From the NCBI GenBank assembly GCA_000437895.1, contig FR902136.1, forward strand, positions 1 through 39,680: 39,680 nt of DNA, read 5' to 3'. Both the position numbers and the translations under genes were made by a program. The stretch comes from Clostridium sp. CAG:914 (GTDB lineage: Bacteria > Bacillota_I > Bacilli_A > RF39 > UBA660). Of the stretch, positions 10,101-17,477 are shown piece by piece (within the stretch, counting starts at the first letter, position 1; every line of letters starts with the position of its first letter). The notes beneath the pieces are model-generated. The model did not search any database and was not told where the DNA came from. It worked only from the letters and a program-made list of their open reading frames with translations.

Positions 10101-10502
10101 GAACTTAAGATATTAATTCATAAGAAAATTAATGAGGTTAAGGATGAGACAACTTTAAATGATATTCGTGATGAATTATCTGATAGATTTGGTAAGATTA
10201 GCGAGGAAATGGAAATATATATGTATGAGGAATGGTTTGAGAAAATTGCAAAATCTTTAGGAATTAATAAAGTTGTTACGATGAAAAATAATATTGATAT
10301 TGAGCTTCCTTGTGAATTATCTAGTAAGATAGATGGTGAAAGGCTATTTAATGATGCTTATTCTATATCTAAAATGTTTAGATTTTTATATAAAGATTCT
10401 TCTATTCATATTATTTTAGATACTATTAAATTGGAAAAACATTTTTTGATATATTTAATTGAATTACTTGAAAAAATTAAGGGATATAAATTAAATGTAT
10501 AA
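7191..10502 (+). CDS. mfd: Transcription-repair coupling factor Mfd
   Basis: ATP-driven translocase that removes RNA polymerase stalled at lesions and recruits UvrA. The 1103-residue protein has the UvrB-like N-terminal part, the RNA-polymerase-interacting segment (INKGDFVVHEMFGIGIYDG, around residue 430), Walker A GDVGYGKTE near 580, the DEEQRFG box near 681 and the TRG/helicase motifs through GLSQLYQIRGRIGRS. A C-terminal TRCF domain follows. The start is GTG with a strong AAAGGAGG site seven bases upstream. Slightly shorter than Bacillus Mfd (about 1177), with loss spread through the N-terminal part. Confidence 0.97.
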   Translation: MSFFDNIFDVGSMSSDYSIIGLNKEMSSLYIYDSFIKYNKGILVVASELYEANLLFEYLSKYTDKVLFFPMDDFLTSEAISVSPEFKAERIDTLNKLINDDKYIVVTNLMGYLRYLPLPSLWKDSNVNISVNCDYDRDSLLNKLYNMGYIRDVLVNETGNIGVRGYVIDIFPIMEENPVRIEFWGDTVTSIKYFDVDTQRSISEIDNICIYPFTEFLLDDYSIDFINSQKYLANYGSVASIYDYINDGICFFSDYNLILNSYSTLVDTIMDYDANYSADIKTNYMNSFTDIVIKHSVYIMNFDNVVNKSVKSLKFSINNIENYDNNYEKLKSDLLNYVKNNKTVIICVLDKNMASRISDYLEIDDIIYTDECNIINGKINLIIKSIPRGFIYGNYIVISDVDIFSLGNNVKKYKSKFKTGTRTSNILDINKGDFVVHEMFGIGIYDGLVTIPKNGMKKDYLKIIYADDDILYIPVENIDRISKFSGKDGVGVKLNSLSNDNWQKKKGKVKAKLESIADDLLKVSADRELKVGFAFKKDDENQKMFDSGFVYTETPDQIKSINDIKREMESSKPMDMLLCGDVGYGKTEVAFRAMFKAVDSGKQVAYLCPTTILSNQQYTSCIERFKDFPVRIELLNRFVDKSRQKKIIDDLEKGLVDIVFGTHRLLSNDVKYKDLGLLVIDEEQRFGVTHKEKIKQYKSTVDVLTLSATPIPRTLQMSMSGVRSLSLIETAPQERYPIQTYVLEENNLVIKDAIYKELSRNGQTFILYNNVNNIETKVNEFRSLVPEAKIDYAHGQMNKVTLENKMNNFINNKFNVLVCTTIIETGIDIPNVNTLIILDADRFGLSQLYQIRGRIGRSNKIGYAYLMYGKNKFLTDTAIKRLDVIREFTELGSGFKIAMRDLSIRGAGDILGREQSGFIDSIGIELYLKMLNEAVRKSKGEKIIEEDTKKNDKPLIEVSTHISDSYISDVELKILIHKKINEVKDETTLNDIRDELSDRFGKISEEMEIYMYEEWFEKIAKSLGINKVVTMKNNIDIELPCELSSKIDGERLFNDAYSISKMFRFLYKDSSIHIILDTIKLEKHFLIYLIELLEKIKGYKLNV

Positions 10503-10508
10503 TACTTT

Positions 10509-10547
10509 AAATAGTAGATAGATATATTATTCTATTTACTATTTTTT
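10509..10547 (+). terminator. Terminator after mfd
   Basis: A 13-bp stem, AAATAGTAGATAG (10509-10521) against CTATTTACTATTT (10532-10544), with one G-T pair and a trailing T run. It separates the rsmI-pth-mfd unit from spoVT. Confidence 0.7.
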
Positions 10548-10595
10548 GTATAATTAACAGTAATTGGGTAAATATAATTATAGAATGGAGGAAAT

Positions 10596-11123
10596 ATGAA
10601 AACGACAGGGATTGTTAGGAGAATAGATGAGCTTGGTAGAATAGTTATTCCTAAGGAAATGAGAAAAAATTTACGTATAAAAACGGGAGATAATTTGGAG
10701 ATAATGGTTAATGATGACACTATTGTTTTAAAAAAGTTTTCTGAGATTGAGAATTTGGAAACAATTGCTTTATCATATGCTGATTCATTTTATCAAGTTT
10801 TAAAATATAATGTTATTATTACTGATACAGATAAAATTATTGCAATTTCTGGTCCTTTGAAGAATAAGTATGATGGAAAGGAAATTAGTGATAATATTAT
10901 TAGACTTATTGATAGAAGGGATAATTTTGTTGAAAGAAAGAAAAAGGATATAACTATTGTAGATGGTATTAATGAGAATTGTTATTATGCATTTTCGACG
11001 ATAATTAGTAATGGTGATTCTATTGGGAGTGTTATTATTTTATCTGTTGATAAACCAATGTTGGAAACTGAAGAAAAATTAGCATCAATTCTTGCTAATA
11101 TATTGAGTAATTATTTTTGTTGA
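10596..11123 (+). CDS. spoVT: Sporulation transcription regulator SpoVT
   Basis: AbrB-type regulator that acts in the forespore in Bacillus, tuning sigma G genes. The N-terminal swapped-hairpin domain reads MKTTGIVRRIDELGRIVIPK and is nearly superimposable on SpoVT. Residues 55-175 form the GAF-like sensor domain that distinguishes SpoVT from AbrB and Abh. At 175 residues it matches SpoVT (178). Position directly after mfd is the Bacillus order. GGAGGAA precedes the ATG. The upstream region has TATAAT-like boxes at 10549 and 10573 without a clear -35, so which sigma factor reads it is unclear. Confidence 0.92.
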   Translation: MKTTGIVRRIDELGRIVIPKEMRKNLRIKTGDNLEIMVNDDTIVLKKFSEIENLETIALSYADSFYQVLKYNVIITDTDKIIAISGPLKNKYDGKEISDNIIRLIDRRDNFVERKKKDITIVDGINENCYYAFSTIISNGDSIGSVIILSVDKPMLETEEKLASILANILSNYFC

Positions 11124-11148
11124 TTAATGAAATTATGTATGTTATAAT
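11120..11148 (+). promoter_or_regulatory. Extended -10 promoter for the T-box/dut/metG unit
   Basis: TTGATT (11120-11125), 17-bp spacer, TGT then TATAAT (11143-11148). It overlaps the stop codon of spoVT and would start the T-box leader near 11155. Confidence 0.75.
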
Positions 11149-11154
11149 ATTCTT

Positions 11155-11370
11155 GAAAAACGGTGAAGGAAAGAATGATATGTAGATTTATAGAGAGCTT
11201 ATGTTGGTGGAAATTAAGTAATCAAAGTATTTGGAATGGCTCTGGAGTTGTTTAATCGAATATTTAGATTAAAACGTTAGTTTCGTTATAACTATGAGTG
11301 TATAATTTTATAATTATAAAATAAGGTGGTACCACGGATTAATAATTCGTCCTTATACTACCTTTTTTTT
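11155..11370 (+). promoter_or_regulatory. T-box leader, methionine specifier
   Basis: A T-box riboswitch reads the charging state of a tRNA and lets transcription continue when it is uncharged. Seen here: the AGAGAGC and TGGTGGAAA elements of stem I (about 11191-11216), then GGAATGGCTCTGGAG. By alignment with known leaders the specifier is ATG at 11236-11238, followed by a purine. The T-box core GGTGGTACCACGG is at 11325-11337. A terminator pairs GGTGGTA with TACTACC and ends in eight T residues (11363-11370). The Met codon agrees with metG downstream, although dut comes first. Confidence 0.93.
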
Positions 11371-11381
11371 GTGGAGGAATT

Positions 11382-11873
11382 ATGAGAAGTTTTGAAAAAA
11401 TTAGTTTTGAGCAATTTAAAAATGATGTTTGTGATGATAAGTTAATTTATAATAAATTTAAATTACCTAATAGAAGTACTAAGAATAGTGCTGGATATGA
11501 TTTTTTTTCTTTATTTGATTTTTCTTTAAAACCAGGTGAGATAATGAAGATTCCTACTGGTATAAAAGTTAATATGGAAAATAATGATGTATTATTTTTG
11601 GTTGTTAGGAGTAGTATGGGATTTAAATACAATGTTCGGATGTGTAATCAGGTTGGAGTAATAGATTCTGATTATTATAATAATAGTGATAATGAGGGAC
11701 ATATATGGATTAAATTAAAGAATGAAGGGGATAAAGATTTTATTGTAAAAAATGGCGATGCTATTTGCCAAGGTATATTTTTAAACTACTTAACAGTAAC
11801 GAATGAAAGAGATGTTAAAAAAATTAGGAATGGTGGGTTAGGTAGTACAAATGGAGGAAAAGATGAAAGATAA
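11382..11873 (+). CDS. dut: dUTP diphosphatase (dUTPase)
   Basis: Hydrolyses dUTP to dUMP, keeping uracil out of DNA and feeding thymidylate synthesis. All five trimeric dUTPase motifs are present in order: NSAGYDF, RSSMGFK, GVIDSDYYNN, GDAICQGIF and the C-terminal GGLGSTN arm. The 163-residue length fits the family, with a slightly long N-terminal extension. It directly follows the Met T-box with a GGAGG site, and its last 11 bases overlap metG. Control of a dUTPase by a methionine T-box is not the usual arrangement. Confidence 0.9.
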   Translation: MRSFEKISFEQFKNDVCDDKLIYNKFKLPNRSTKNSAGYDFFSLFDFSLKPGEIMKIPTGIKVNMENNDVLFLVVRSSMGFKYNVRMCNQVGVIDSDYYNNSDNEGHIWIKLKNEGDKDFIVKNGDAICQGIFLNYLTVTNERDVKKIRNGGLGSTNGGKDER

Positions 11874-13389
11874 ATTTTATATAAGTACTGCTATTGCATA
11901 TACTTCTAGTAAACCTCATTTGGGTAATACTTATGATGTTGTTTTAGCGGATGTTATTGCAAGATATAAAAGATTGAGGGGATATGATGTTTATTTTCAA
12001 ACTGGAACTGATGAACATGGTGAAAAGATAGAATTAAAAGCTCGTGAGAATAATATTTCGCCTCAAGAATATGTTGATAATATAGCATCTTGTGTTAAAG
12101 ATGTTTGGGATTCTTTAAATACAAGTTATGATAAGTTTGTAAGAACTACAAATTCTAAACATAAAGAACTTGCTTCAAAGATATTTGATAAATTGTATGA
12201 GAAAGGCGATATATATAAAGGAAATTATAAAGGTCTTTATTGCGTTCCTTGTGAATCATTTTGGACGGAAAGTCAACTTGTTTCTGGTAATTGTCCTGAT
12301 TGTGGACGTCCTGTTAAAGAAGCAAGTGAAGAGTGTTATTTCTTTAAAACAAGTAATTATTCAAAATGGTTGTATGATTATATAGAAAGTCATCCTGGTT
12401 TTATCGAGCCAGAATCCAGAAAAAATGAGATTATAAATAATTTCATTAAACCAGGTTTGCAAGATTTGTGTGTATCTAGAACAACTTTTAAGTGGGGAAT
12501 ACCTGTTAGTTTTGATTCTAATCATGTTATATATGTATGGATAGATGCTCTATCTAATTATATTACTTTTCTTGGATACGATCCTTATGGTCCTTCTAGT
12601 TTGGAATTTAAGAAGTATTGGCCTTGTGATTTGCATATGATTGGTAAAGATATTTTAAGATTTCATGCTATATATTGGCCTATAATTTTACATTGTCTTG
12701 GTCTTGAGATGCCTAAGAAAATATTTGCTCATCCTTGGCTTTTATTTAGCAATGATAAAATGAGTAAGTCTAAAGGTAATATTGTTTATGCAGAGGATTT
12801 AATTAGTAAATATGGCGTAGATGCTGTTAGATTTTATTTGTTACATGATATTCCTTTTGGTAGTGATGGTAATTACACAGAAGAATTATTTATTGATTCA
12901 ATTAATACTAATTTAGCTAATGTTTTGGGAAATTTGGTTAATAGAACTATTGGTATGGCTAATAAATATTTCTTGGGAAAGATTACTAATACTAAAGAAT
13001 ATGCTGATGTTGATAAAGAACTTGTTGATTTGGTTTTGTCTTTGGATTCAAAAATAGAAAATGATATTAATAATGTTAGAATATCTGATTCTCTTTATAA
13101 AATTATGGAGGTATATCGTAGGTGTAATAAATATATTGATGAAACGGAGCCTTGGGTTTTATATAAAGAGAATAAGTTAGACAGATTAAATACTGTTATT
13201 TATAATTTAATTGAGTCTATTAGAATAGCTACGGTATTTTTACAGGCATATTTGCCAGATACGGCAAATGAAATATTTAAACAACTAAATACTGATATTA
13301 ATACTATGGATTCTGTTTTGGAATTTGGTCAATATAATTCAGATATGATTGGAGAAGCAAGTCCATTATTTAAGAGAATAGAAAAATAA
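11863..13389 (+). CDS. metG: Methionyl-tRNA synthetase
   Basis: Charges tRNA-Met. The 508-residue class I synthetase has the HLGN variant of the HIGH motif (PHLGNTYDVVLAD), a zinc knuckle CVPCESFW with CPDC near residues 127-146, and the KMSKS loop (NDKMSKSKGNIVY) near residue 300. The anticodon-binding helical domain follows. It ends without the C-terminal EMAP-like tRNA-binding domain seen in Bacillus MetS (about 664 residues). The ATG at 11863 is chosen because GGAGG lies five bases upstream; an upstream in-frame ATG at 11851 is part of that site region. Regulated by the upstream Met T-box. Confidence 0.96.
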   Translation: MKDKFYISTAIAYTSSKPHLGNTYDVVLADVIARYKRLRGYDVYFQTGTDEHGEKIELKARENNISPQEYVDNIASCVKDVWDSLNTSYDKFVRTTNSKHKELASKIFDKLYEKGDIYKGNYKGLYCVPCESFWTESQLVSGNCPDCGRPVKEASEECYFFKTSNYSKWLYDYIESHPGFIEPESRKNEIINNFIKPGLQDLCVSRTTFKWGIPVSFDSNHVIYVWIDALSNYITFLGYDPYGPSSLEFKKYWPCDLHMIGKDILRFHAIYWPIILHCLGLEMPKKIFAHPWLLFSNDKMSKSKGNIVYAEDLISKYGVDAVRFYLLHDIPFGSDGNYTEELFIDSINTNLANVLGNLVNRTIGMANKYFLGKITNTKEYADVDKELVDLVLSLDSKIENDINNVRISDSLYKIMEVYRRCNKYIDETEPWVLYKENKLDRLNTVIYNLIESIRIATVFLQAYLPDTANEIFKQLNTDINTMDSVLEFGQYNSDMIGEASPLFKRIEK

Positions 13390-13393
13390 TATA

Positions 13394-13423
13394 AAACTTA
13401 TGAATTTGTTTCATGAGTTTTTT
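13394..13423 (+). terminator. Terminator after metG
   Basis: Stem AAACTTATGAA (13394-13404) with TTCATGAGTTT (13410-13420), five-base loop, followed by a T run. It closes the T-box/dut/metG unit. Confidence 0.75.
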
Positions 13424-13467
13424 ACTTGTCAAAAAATGTCAAACTATTGAATTATTATAGTTATTTA

Positions 13468-13496
13468 TTTACAAATACTAATAAATTTGATATATT
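13468..13496 (+). promoter_or_regulatory. Extended -10 promoter upstream of the small membrane protein and tatD
   Basis: TTTACA (13468-13473), 17-bp spacer, TGA then TATATT (13491-13496). The predicted transcription start near 13503 excludes the in-frame ATG at 13487 as a start codon for the next gene. Confidence 0.6.
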
Positions 13497-13534
13497 CGTT
13501 TTGTAGCATTGCAGTAAAGAAAGGATTGAAGGGA

Positions 13535-13708
13535 ATGCTAAATGTAAGCAAAAAAATTAACATAGCTGCAGTTATGTATGTGGCATTGATTTTGGTAGTA
13601 GGTTTGTGTAAATTTTTTTATTCTTTTACTGTAGTAGATATTATTTACTATTTTGTTATTTTTCTTTGTTTTATTAAAATTTTTATTCTTTTGCTTAAAC
13701 AAAGATAA
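13535..13708 (+). CDS. Small two-helix membrane protein, unknown function
   Basis: I do not recognise this 57-residue protein. After a short basic start (MLNVSKKIN) it has two hydrophobic stretches, about residues 10-28 and 31-50, and a basic end (LKQR). This suggests a small inner-membrane protein with two transmembrane helices. The ATG at 13535 is used because the promoter predicted at 13468-13496 starts downstream of the earlier ATG at 13487. The purine-rich AAAGGATTGAAGGG precedes it. It is probably co-transcribed with tatD, which starts 16 bases after it. Coding is likely but not certain given the length. Confidence 0.55.
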   Translation: MLNVSKKINIAAVMYVALILVVGLCKFFYSFTVVDIIYYFVIFLCFIKIFILLLKQR

Positions 13709-13724
13709 GTTGTGAGGTGATTGT

Positions 13725-14477
13725 ATGTTTGTTGATACACATTGTCATATTAGTTATGAAGATTATGACAATATTGATGAACTTATTATGAATATTAAGA
13801 ATAGTAAAGTAGAAAAAATAATTGTAAATGGTACTGATATGAAAAGTAATCTTTTTGTATTAGAACTTGTGCGTAAATATGATATTGTTTATGGTGCATT
13901 GGGTTTTCATCCTACGGAACTTGATGATTTTTCTTATGATTATTTAGATTGGCTTGATAAAAATATAGATAATGACAAAATTGTTGCTTTAGGAGAAATA
14001 GGACTGGATTATCATTATGAAAATACTGATAAAGAAAAGCAGATAGATGTTTTAAAGAGACAACTTGATATAGCTGTTAAACATAATAAGCCAATTATTT
14101 TCCATTGTAGAGATGCAATTGGAGATACTTATAATATTCTTAAAAAATATAATTTGAAAGGAACAATGCATGCTTATAGTGGTAGTTTAGATATGGCTTT
14201 AAAGTTTATTAAGTTAGGTTATTGTTTAGGTGTTGGTGGGGTTGTTACTTTTAAAAATGCTAAAAATATAATTGAAGTAATAAAAAATATTGATTTGAAA
14301 TATATTGTATTAGAAACAGATGCACCATTTTTGACTCCTGAGCCATATAGAGGAAAGAAAAATGATTCTTCTTTTATTTACTTGGTAGCTGAAAAAATAG
14401 CTTTAATTAAGGGGATATCTTGTAGTGATGTGGCACATATTACTAACGATGTGGCTAGTGAGCTATTTGACTTATAA
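13725..14477 (+). CDS. tatD: TatD-family metal-dependent hydrolase
   Basis: TIM-barrel metallohydrolase of the TatD DNase family (Bacillus YabD). Visible landmarks are the metal-binding DTHCH at residues 4-8, GALGFHP, the GEIGLDYH motif near residue 92, FHCRDA, and the late ETDAPFLTP. The 250-residue length is typical. Family members are Mg-dependent 3'-5' exonucleases linked to DNA repair and RNA quality control; the substrate here is not determined by sequence. GAGGTGA precedes the ATG. Position after metG is as in Bacillus. Confidence 0.93.
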   Translation: MFVDTHCHISYEDYDNIDELIMNIKNSKVEKIIVNGTDMKSNLFVLELVRKYDIVYGALGFHPTELDDFSYDYLDWLDKNIDNDKIVALGEIGLDYHYENTDKEKQIDVLKRQLDIAVKHNKPIIFHCRDAIGDTYNILKKYNLKGTMHAYSGSLDMALKFIKLGYCLGVGGVVTFKNAKNIIEVIKNIDLKYIVLETDAPFLTPEPYRGKKNDSSFIYLVAEKIALIKGISCSDVAHITNDVASELFDL

Positions 14478-14495
14478 CTAAAAATGTGTTATTAT
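14467..14495 (+). promoter_or_regulatory. Extended -10 promoter for the SleB-like gene
   Basis: TTGACT (14467-14472), 17-bp spacer, TGT then TATTAT (14490-14495), overlapping the tatD stop codon. This is a vegetative-type promoter, not a CATA-type sporulation box. Confidence 0.7.
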
Positions 14496-14529
14496 TAATT
14501 TGCCAACCCAAAAAAGGAAAGGTGATTAA

Positions 14530-15279
14530 ATGAAAAAAATAGTACTTAATATATTTGTAATTTCTTTACAATTATTGATGGTTGGACTATTTTTTATGAC
14601 GATTTTTAGTGAAAAGGTTAATATTACTAAAGAGGTTAGTATAGTTGATAATGAAAATTTGGATAAAATTGCTGATTCTGTTTCTTTACTTTTTATTTCT
14701 GAAGAAACACCATTGGTAGATAATGAAATTGCTAGTGCTTATGTTGATATGTCGTCTTTGAATGAAGAAGTACAAGAAATAGAAGAAAATATAGTTACAA
14801 ATAATTCTTTAACATTATTAAATACTTCTTTATATAAAAGTAATCCTGATTTAGGTTTTGTAGTTACAGATAATAATAAGACATATACGTTGCCTGATGA
14901 TGAATTTGATTTAGTAGTTGCAGTGGTGGCTGCTGAATATGAAAAGAGTATTGATGATGCGTTGGCAGTTATTTCTGTTATATTAAATAGATGTGAGTCT
15001 CCAACATGGTCAGAGTGGGCCGGTACTAGTCCTGCTATGCAGGTTGTTAAACCTAATCAATTTGAAGTATATTCTATAGGGTCATATTTGAAGTATATGC
15101 CTGGTGGTGTTTTTTACGATACTAATCATTATAAATTAGCAAAGCAAGCTGTTATTGATGCTTTTAATGGTATTAGAAATAATAATTATTATTCTTTTAG
15201 ATCGTGGAGTTATATAACTTCAGGTGGTGATTATTATAGTTATAACTATATTGTAGAGGGTGGAAATAGATATAATTAA
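14530..15279 (+). CDS. Secreted SleB/CwlJ-type cell wall hydrolase
   Basis: The 249-residue protein has one N-terminal hydrophobic helix (about residues 5-26), acting as signal or anchor. A low-complexity acidic linker follows, then a C-terminal domain from about residue 125. There VVAVVAAEYEKSIDDALAVISVILNR and QVVKPNQFEVYS match the SleB/CwlJ hydrolase family (Hydrolase_2), with the Glu of AAEY as the likely catalytic residue. Bacillus members hydrolyse spore cortex muropeptides during germination, but related proteins also act on vegetative wall. It occupies the place of yabE in Bacillus, a different wall-active protein. It has its own promoter and terminator. Confidence 0.8.
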   Translation: MKKIVLNIFVISLQLLMVGLFFMTIFSEKVNITKEVSIVDNENLDKIADSVSLLFISEETPLVDNEIASAYVDMSSLNEEVQEIEENIVTNNSLTLLNTSLYKSNPDLGFVVTDNNKTYTLPDDEFDLVVAVVAAEYEKSIDDALAVISVILNRCESPTWSEWAGTSPAMQVVKPNQFEVYSIGSYLKYMPGGVFYDTNHYKLAKQAVIDAFNGIRNNNYYSFRSWSYITSGGDYYSYNYIVEGGNRYN

Positions 15280-15296
15280 GAGCTTTGCTCTTTTTT
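15278..15296 (+). terminator. Terminator after the SleB-like gene
   Basis: AAGAGC-TTT-GCTCTT stem-loop (15278-15292) followed by T residues, beginning inside the stop codon. It lies immediately before the rsmA ribosome site, so some read-through into rsmA is plausible. Confidence 0.75.
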
Positions 15297-15308
15297 CTTA
15301 GGAGGATT

Positions 15309-16094
15309 ATGGAACGTTTTGAATTTAAAAAATCTTTGGGTCAAAACTTTATTAAGGATGAAAATGTTGTGAACAAAATTGTTAGTTCTGCTTCAATTGA
15401 CAAGGATACTTTAGTTATTGAGATTGGACCTGGAGCTGGTTGGTTATCTAAAAAAATCATTCCTTTGTCTAAAAATACTATTTTGTATGAGATAGATACT
15501 AGACTTAGGGATATATTGAATAAAGAGTTGGCTTTGTATGATAATTATGAATTGATTTTTAATGATGTTTTGAAGGAGGATATCTCTAGCGATATAAGTA
15601 AGTATAATTTTAAAAAATTATATGTAGTTGCTAATATTCCTTATTATATTACTTCTCCGATATTAAAAAAACTTATGTATGAAATATATCCTGATAAGAT
15701 TATTATAATGGTACAAGATGAGGTTGCTTCTAGATTGGCTGGTATGCCAGGGTCTAGAGATTATGGCCTTATGACTGTTTTGTTTAATTCTAGATATAAT
15801 ATAAAAAAGTTATTTAAAGTGGGGAAAAATTCTTTCGTTCCTATACCTAAAGTAGATAGTGCTGTAGTAGAGATGGTTAAAGAAAATAAATATGAGATAA
15901 AGGATGAAGACGTTTTTGATAAACTTATTAGTGATGCATTTCAATATAAAAGGAAGACAATTAAGAATAATTTGAAAGGATATGATTTAAATAAATTGTC
16001 TTTAATACTTGATAAGTATGGATATAGTTTATCTGATAGAGCGGAAAGTATTCCTGTTAATGTTTTTATAGAGATGGCTAACGTTTTGAGTTAG
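15309..16094 (+). CDS. rsmA: 16S rRNA dimethyladenosine transferase
   Basis: Dimethylates A1518 and A1519 of 16S rRNA (KsgA). The 261-residue protein has the KKSLGQNFIKD start, the SAM loop IEIGPGAGWLS, the catalytic NIPYYI (motif IV) and FVPIPKVDSAV. The ATG at 15309 is chosen because AGGAGG stands four bases before it and the first residues match the family. An earlier ATG at 15285 lies in the upstream terminator. The rnmV gene that normally precedes ksgA in Bacillus is missing. Confidence 0.96.
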   Translation: MERFEFKKSLGQNFIKDENVVNKIVSSASIDKDTLVIEIGPGAGWLSKKIIPLSKNTILYEIDTRLRDILNKELALYDNYELIFNDVLKEDISSDISKYNFKKLYVVANIPYYITSPILKKLMYEIYPDKIIIMVQDEVASRLAGMPGSRDYGLMTVLFNSRYNIKKLFKVGKNSFVPIPKVDSAVVEMVKENKYEIKDEDVFDKLISDAFQYKRKTIKNNLKGYDLNKLSLILDKYGYSLSDRAESIPVNVFIEMANVLS

Positions 16095-16122
16095 TTATTT
16101 TTTTTTTATTTAAGCATATAAT
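16094..16122 (+). promoter_or_regulatory. Candidate sigma-E/K promoter for yabG
   Basis: CATATAAT (16115-16122) lies 15 bases before the ATG, with GTTATTT (16094-16100) 14 bases upstream. The sequence from TAGTGGGTGATATTATG is identical at yabP. In Bacillus yabG is read by sigma K. The -10 matches the sigma E form (CATACAAT) in seven of eight positions. Confidence 0.5.
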
Positions 16123-16137
16123 CTAGTGGGTGATATT

Positions 16138-16896
16138 ATGTTTGGTGTAGGAGACTATGTTACTAGAAAATCATATAATAATGATATTGTTTTTAAAGTT
16201 ATTGATATAAGAGATAACATATATTATTTAAAAGGGGTTAATTTTAGGCTGTATGCTGATAGTCCTAAAGAAGATTTGGTGGTTTGTGAGGATAGTTTGG
16301 ATAGTGATAAATTTTCTCCTTCTATAGATGATTATAGAGATTTGGACAGAAATGAATATTTTTATTTGCCTGGAAAGATATTACATATTGATGGAGACGA
16401 AGAATATTTAGAAAAATGTATGAATTTTTATAATAAGAGTAAAATTAAAGCATATGGTTTATATTTAAAGGAGGATGAATTTGCTATTTCTATTGGTAAT
16501 TTGTTAAAAAAATATAATCCGGATATTTTGGTATTGACTGGTCATGATGCTTTTTATAGAAAGAAAAGAAATAAATATAAGAATACATCTAATTTTGTTG
16601 ATGCTGTTATGGAAGCAAGAAAATATGAAAAATCTCATGAAAAACTTTTAATTATTGCTGGTGCTTGTCAGTCCAATTATGAAGAATTAATAAAAGCGGG
16701 TGCTAATTTTGCTTCTAGTCCTAAAAGAGTTAATATTCATGCACTTGATCCTGCTATTGTTGCCTCTTGTCTTTCTTTTTCTGATAAGAATACTAATATT
16801 GATTTAATAAAAATATTAGATAAAACTAAATATGGTGCTTCTGGTATTGGTGGTATTATTACTAAAGGAACTATGTATGTAGGGTATCCTAGATAA
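16138..16896 (+). CDS. yabG: Sporulation-specific protease YabG
   Basis: YabG is a cysteine-type protease (family U57) that trims and cross-links spore coat proteins late in sporulation. The 252-residue protein begins MFGVGDYVTRKSY and has FYLPGKILHIDGDEEYL, DILVLTGHDAF, IIAGACQSNYEELI (containing the conserved Cys) and ANFASSPKRVNIHALDP. Each aligns with Bacillus YabG. It is shorter than that protein (about 290) through a smaller region after residue 60. The ATG at 16138 is used rather than a GTG at 16126, which would overlap the predicted transcription start. Veg follows, overlapping by one base. Confidence 0.93.
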   Translation: MFGVGDYVTRKSYNNDIVFKVIDIRDNIYYLKGVNFRLYADSPKEDLVVCEDSLDSDKFSPSIDDYRDLDRNEYFYLPGKILHIDGDEEYLEKCMNFYNKSKIKAYGLYLKEDEFAISIGNLLKKYNPDILVLTGHDAFYRKKRNKYKNTSNFVDAVMEARKYEKSHEKLLIIAGACQSNYEELIKAGANFASSPKRVNIHALDPAIVASCLSFSDKNTNIDLIKILDKTKYGASGIGGIITKGTMYVGYPR

Positions 16897-17108
16897 TGAA
16901 TATAAAGTATATTAAGTCATATATAGCTTCAAAAATTGGAACTAAAGTAGTAGTTATATGTTATTATAGTAGGAATAAGAAAGAAAGATTTAATGGTGTA
17001 ATTTTTAATGTATATCCTAAAGTTTTTACTGTTAGACTTGATGATGGTATGATTAAAAGTTTTAATTATGTAGATATTATTGCTAAAAATATAAAAATAT
17101 TTATTTAA
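16896..17108 (+). CDS. veg: Veg family protein
   Basis: The 70-residue protein has the Veg core: KIGTKVVVICYYSRNKKERF, then NVYPKVFTVRLDDGMIKSFNY and DIIAKNIKIFI. Veg in Bacillus stimulates biofilm matrix gene expression, and its neighbours across Firmicutes are yabG and the sspF/spoVG area, as here. It starts inside the yabG stop codon (TAATG), so it would be translated from the yabG message. The molecular function remains unclear even in model species. Confidence 0.88.
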   Translation: MNIKYIKSYIASKIGTKVVVICYYSRNKKERFNGVIFNVYPKVFTVRLDDGMIKSFNYVDIIAKNIKIFI

Positions 17109-17132
17109 AACTGGTAAATTTATGTAAATGTA

Positions 17133-17160
17133 TTGACTTTTTTGATTGTTTTGCTATAAA
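17133..17160 (+). promoter_or_regulatory. Extended -10 promoter for spoVG
   Basis: TTGACT (17133-17138), 16-bp spacer, TGC then TATAAA (17155-17160). In Bacillus spoVG is driven by sigma H; here the site looks like the vegetative extended -10 type. Confidence 0.65.
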
Positions 17161-17199
17161 ATTATCTTGGAAAATAAATTTCTAGAAGGAGTGAAACAT

Positions 17200-17454
17200 A
17201 TGGAGATTACTGAAGTAAAAGTAACTAAGGTTCAAAGAGAAAATTCAAAGACTAGAGGGTATGCTTCTGTTGTTATAGATGGATGCTTTAGAGTTAATGA
17301 TATTAAAATCTTAAGTGGTGATAATGGCTTATTTATAGGTATGCCTAGTAAGAAAAGAGGCGATATTAATAGAGATATTGCTCATCCTTTAAACCAAGAA
17401 ACAAGAGATAAGTTTGTTAAAGCAATATTAGAAGAATATGAAAAGACTGAATAA
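17200..17454 (+). CDS. spoVG: Septation and stage V regulator SpoVG
   Basis: SpoVG is a small nucleic-acid-binding regulator that affects asymmetric septation, capsule and virulence genes in various Firmicutes. The 84-residue protein has MEITEVKVTKV, the NGLFIGMPSKK signature and RDIAHPLNQETRDK, all diagnostic. The C-terminal acidic tail is short. The start at 17200 follows AAGGAG; an earlier in-frame ATG at 17146 lies within the promoter. It has its own promoter and terminator and so is a single-gene unit. Confidence 0.95.
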   Translation: MEITEVKVTKVQRENSKTRGYASVVIDGCFRVNDIKILSGDNGLFIGMPSKKRGDINRDIAHPLNQETRDKFVKAILEEYEKTE

Positions 17455-17477
17455 CTCCTTAGTGAGTTATTTTTTTG
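17451..17477 (+). terminator. Terminator after spoVG
   Basis: ATAACTC-CTTAGT-GAGTTAT hairpin (17451-17470) beginning at the stop codon and followed by a seven-base T run. Confidence 0.85.
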
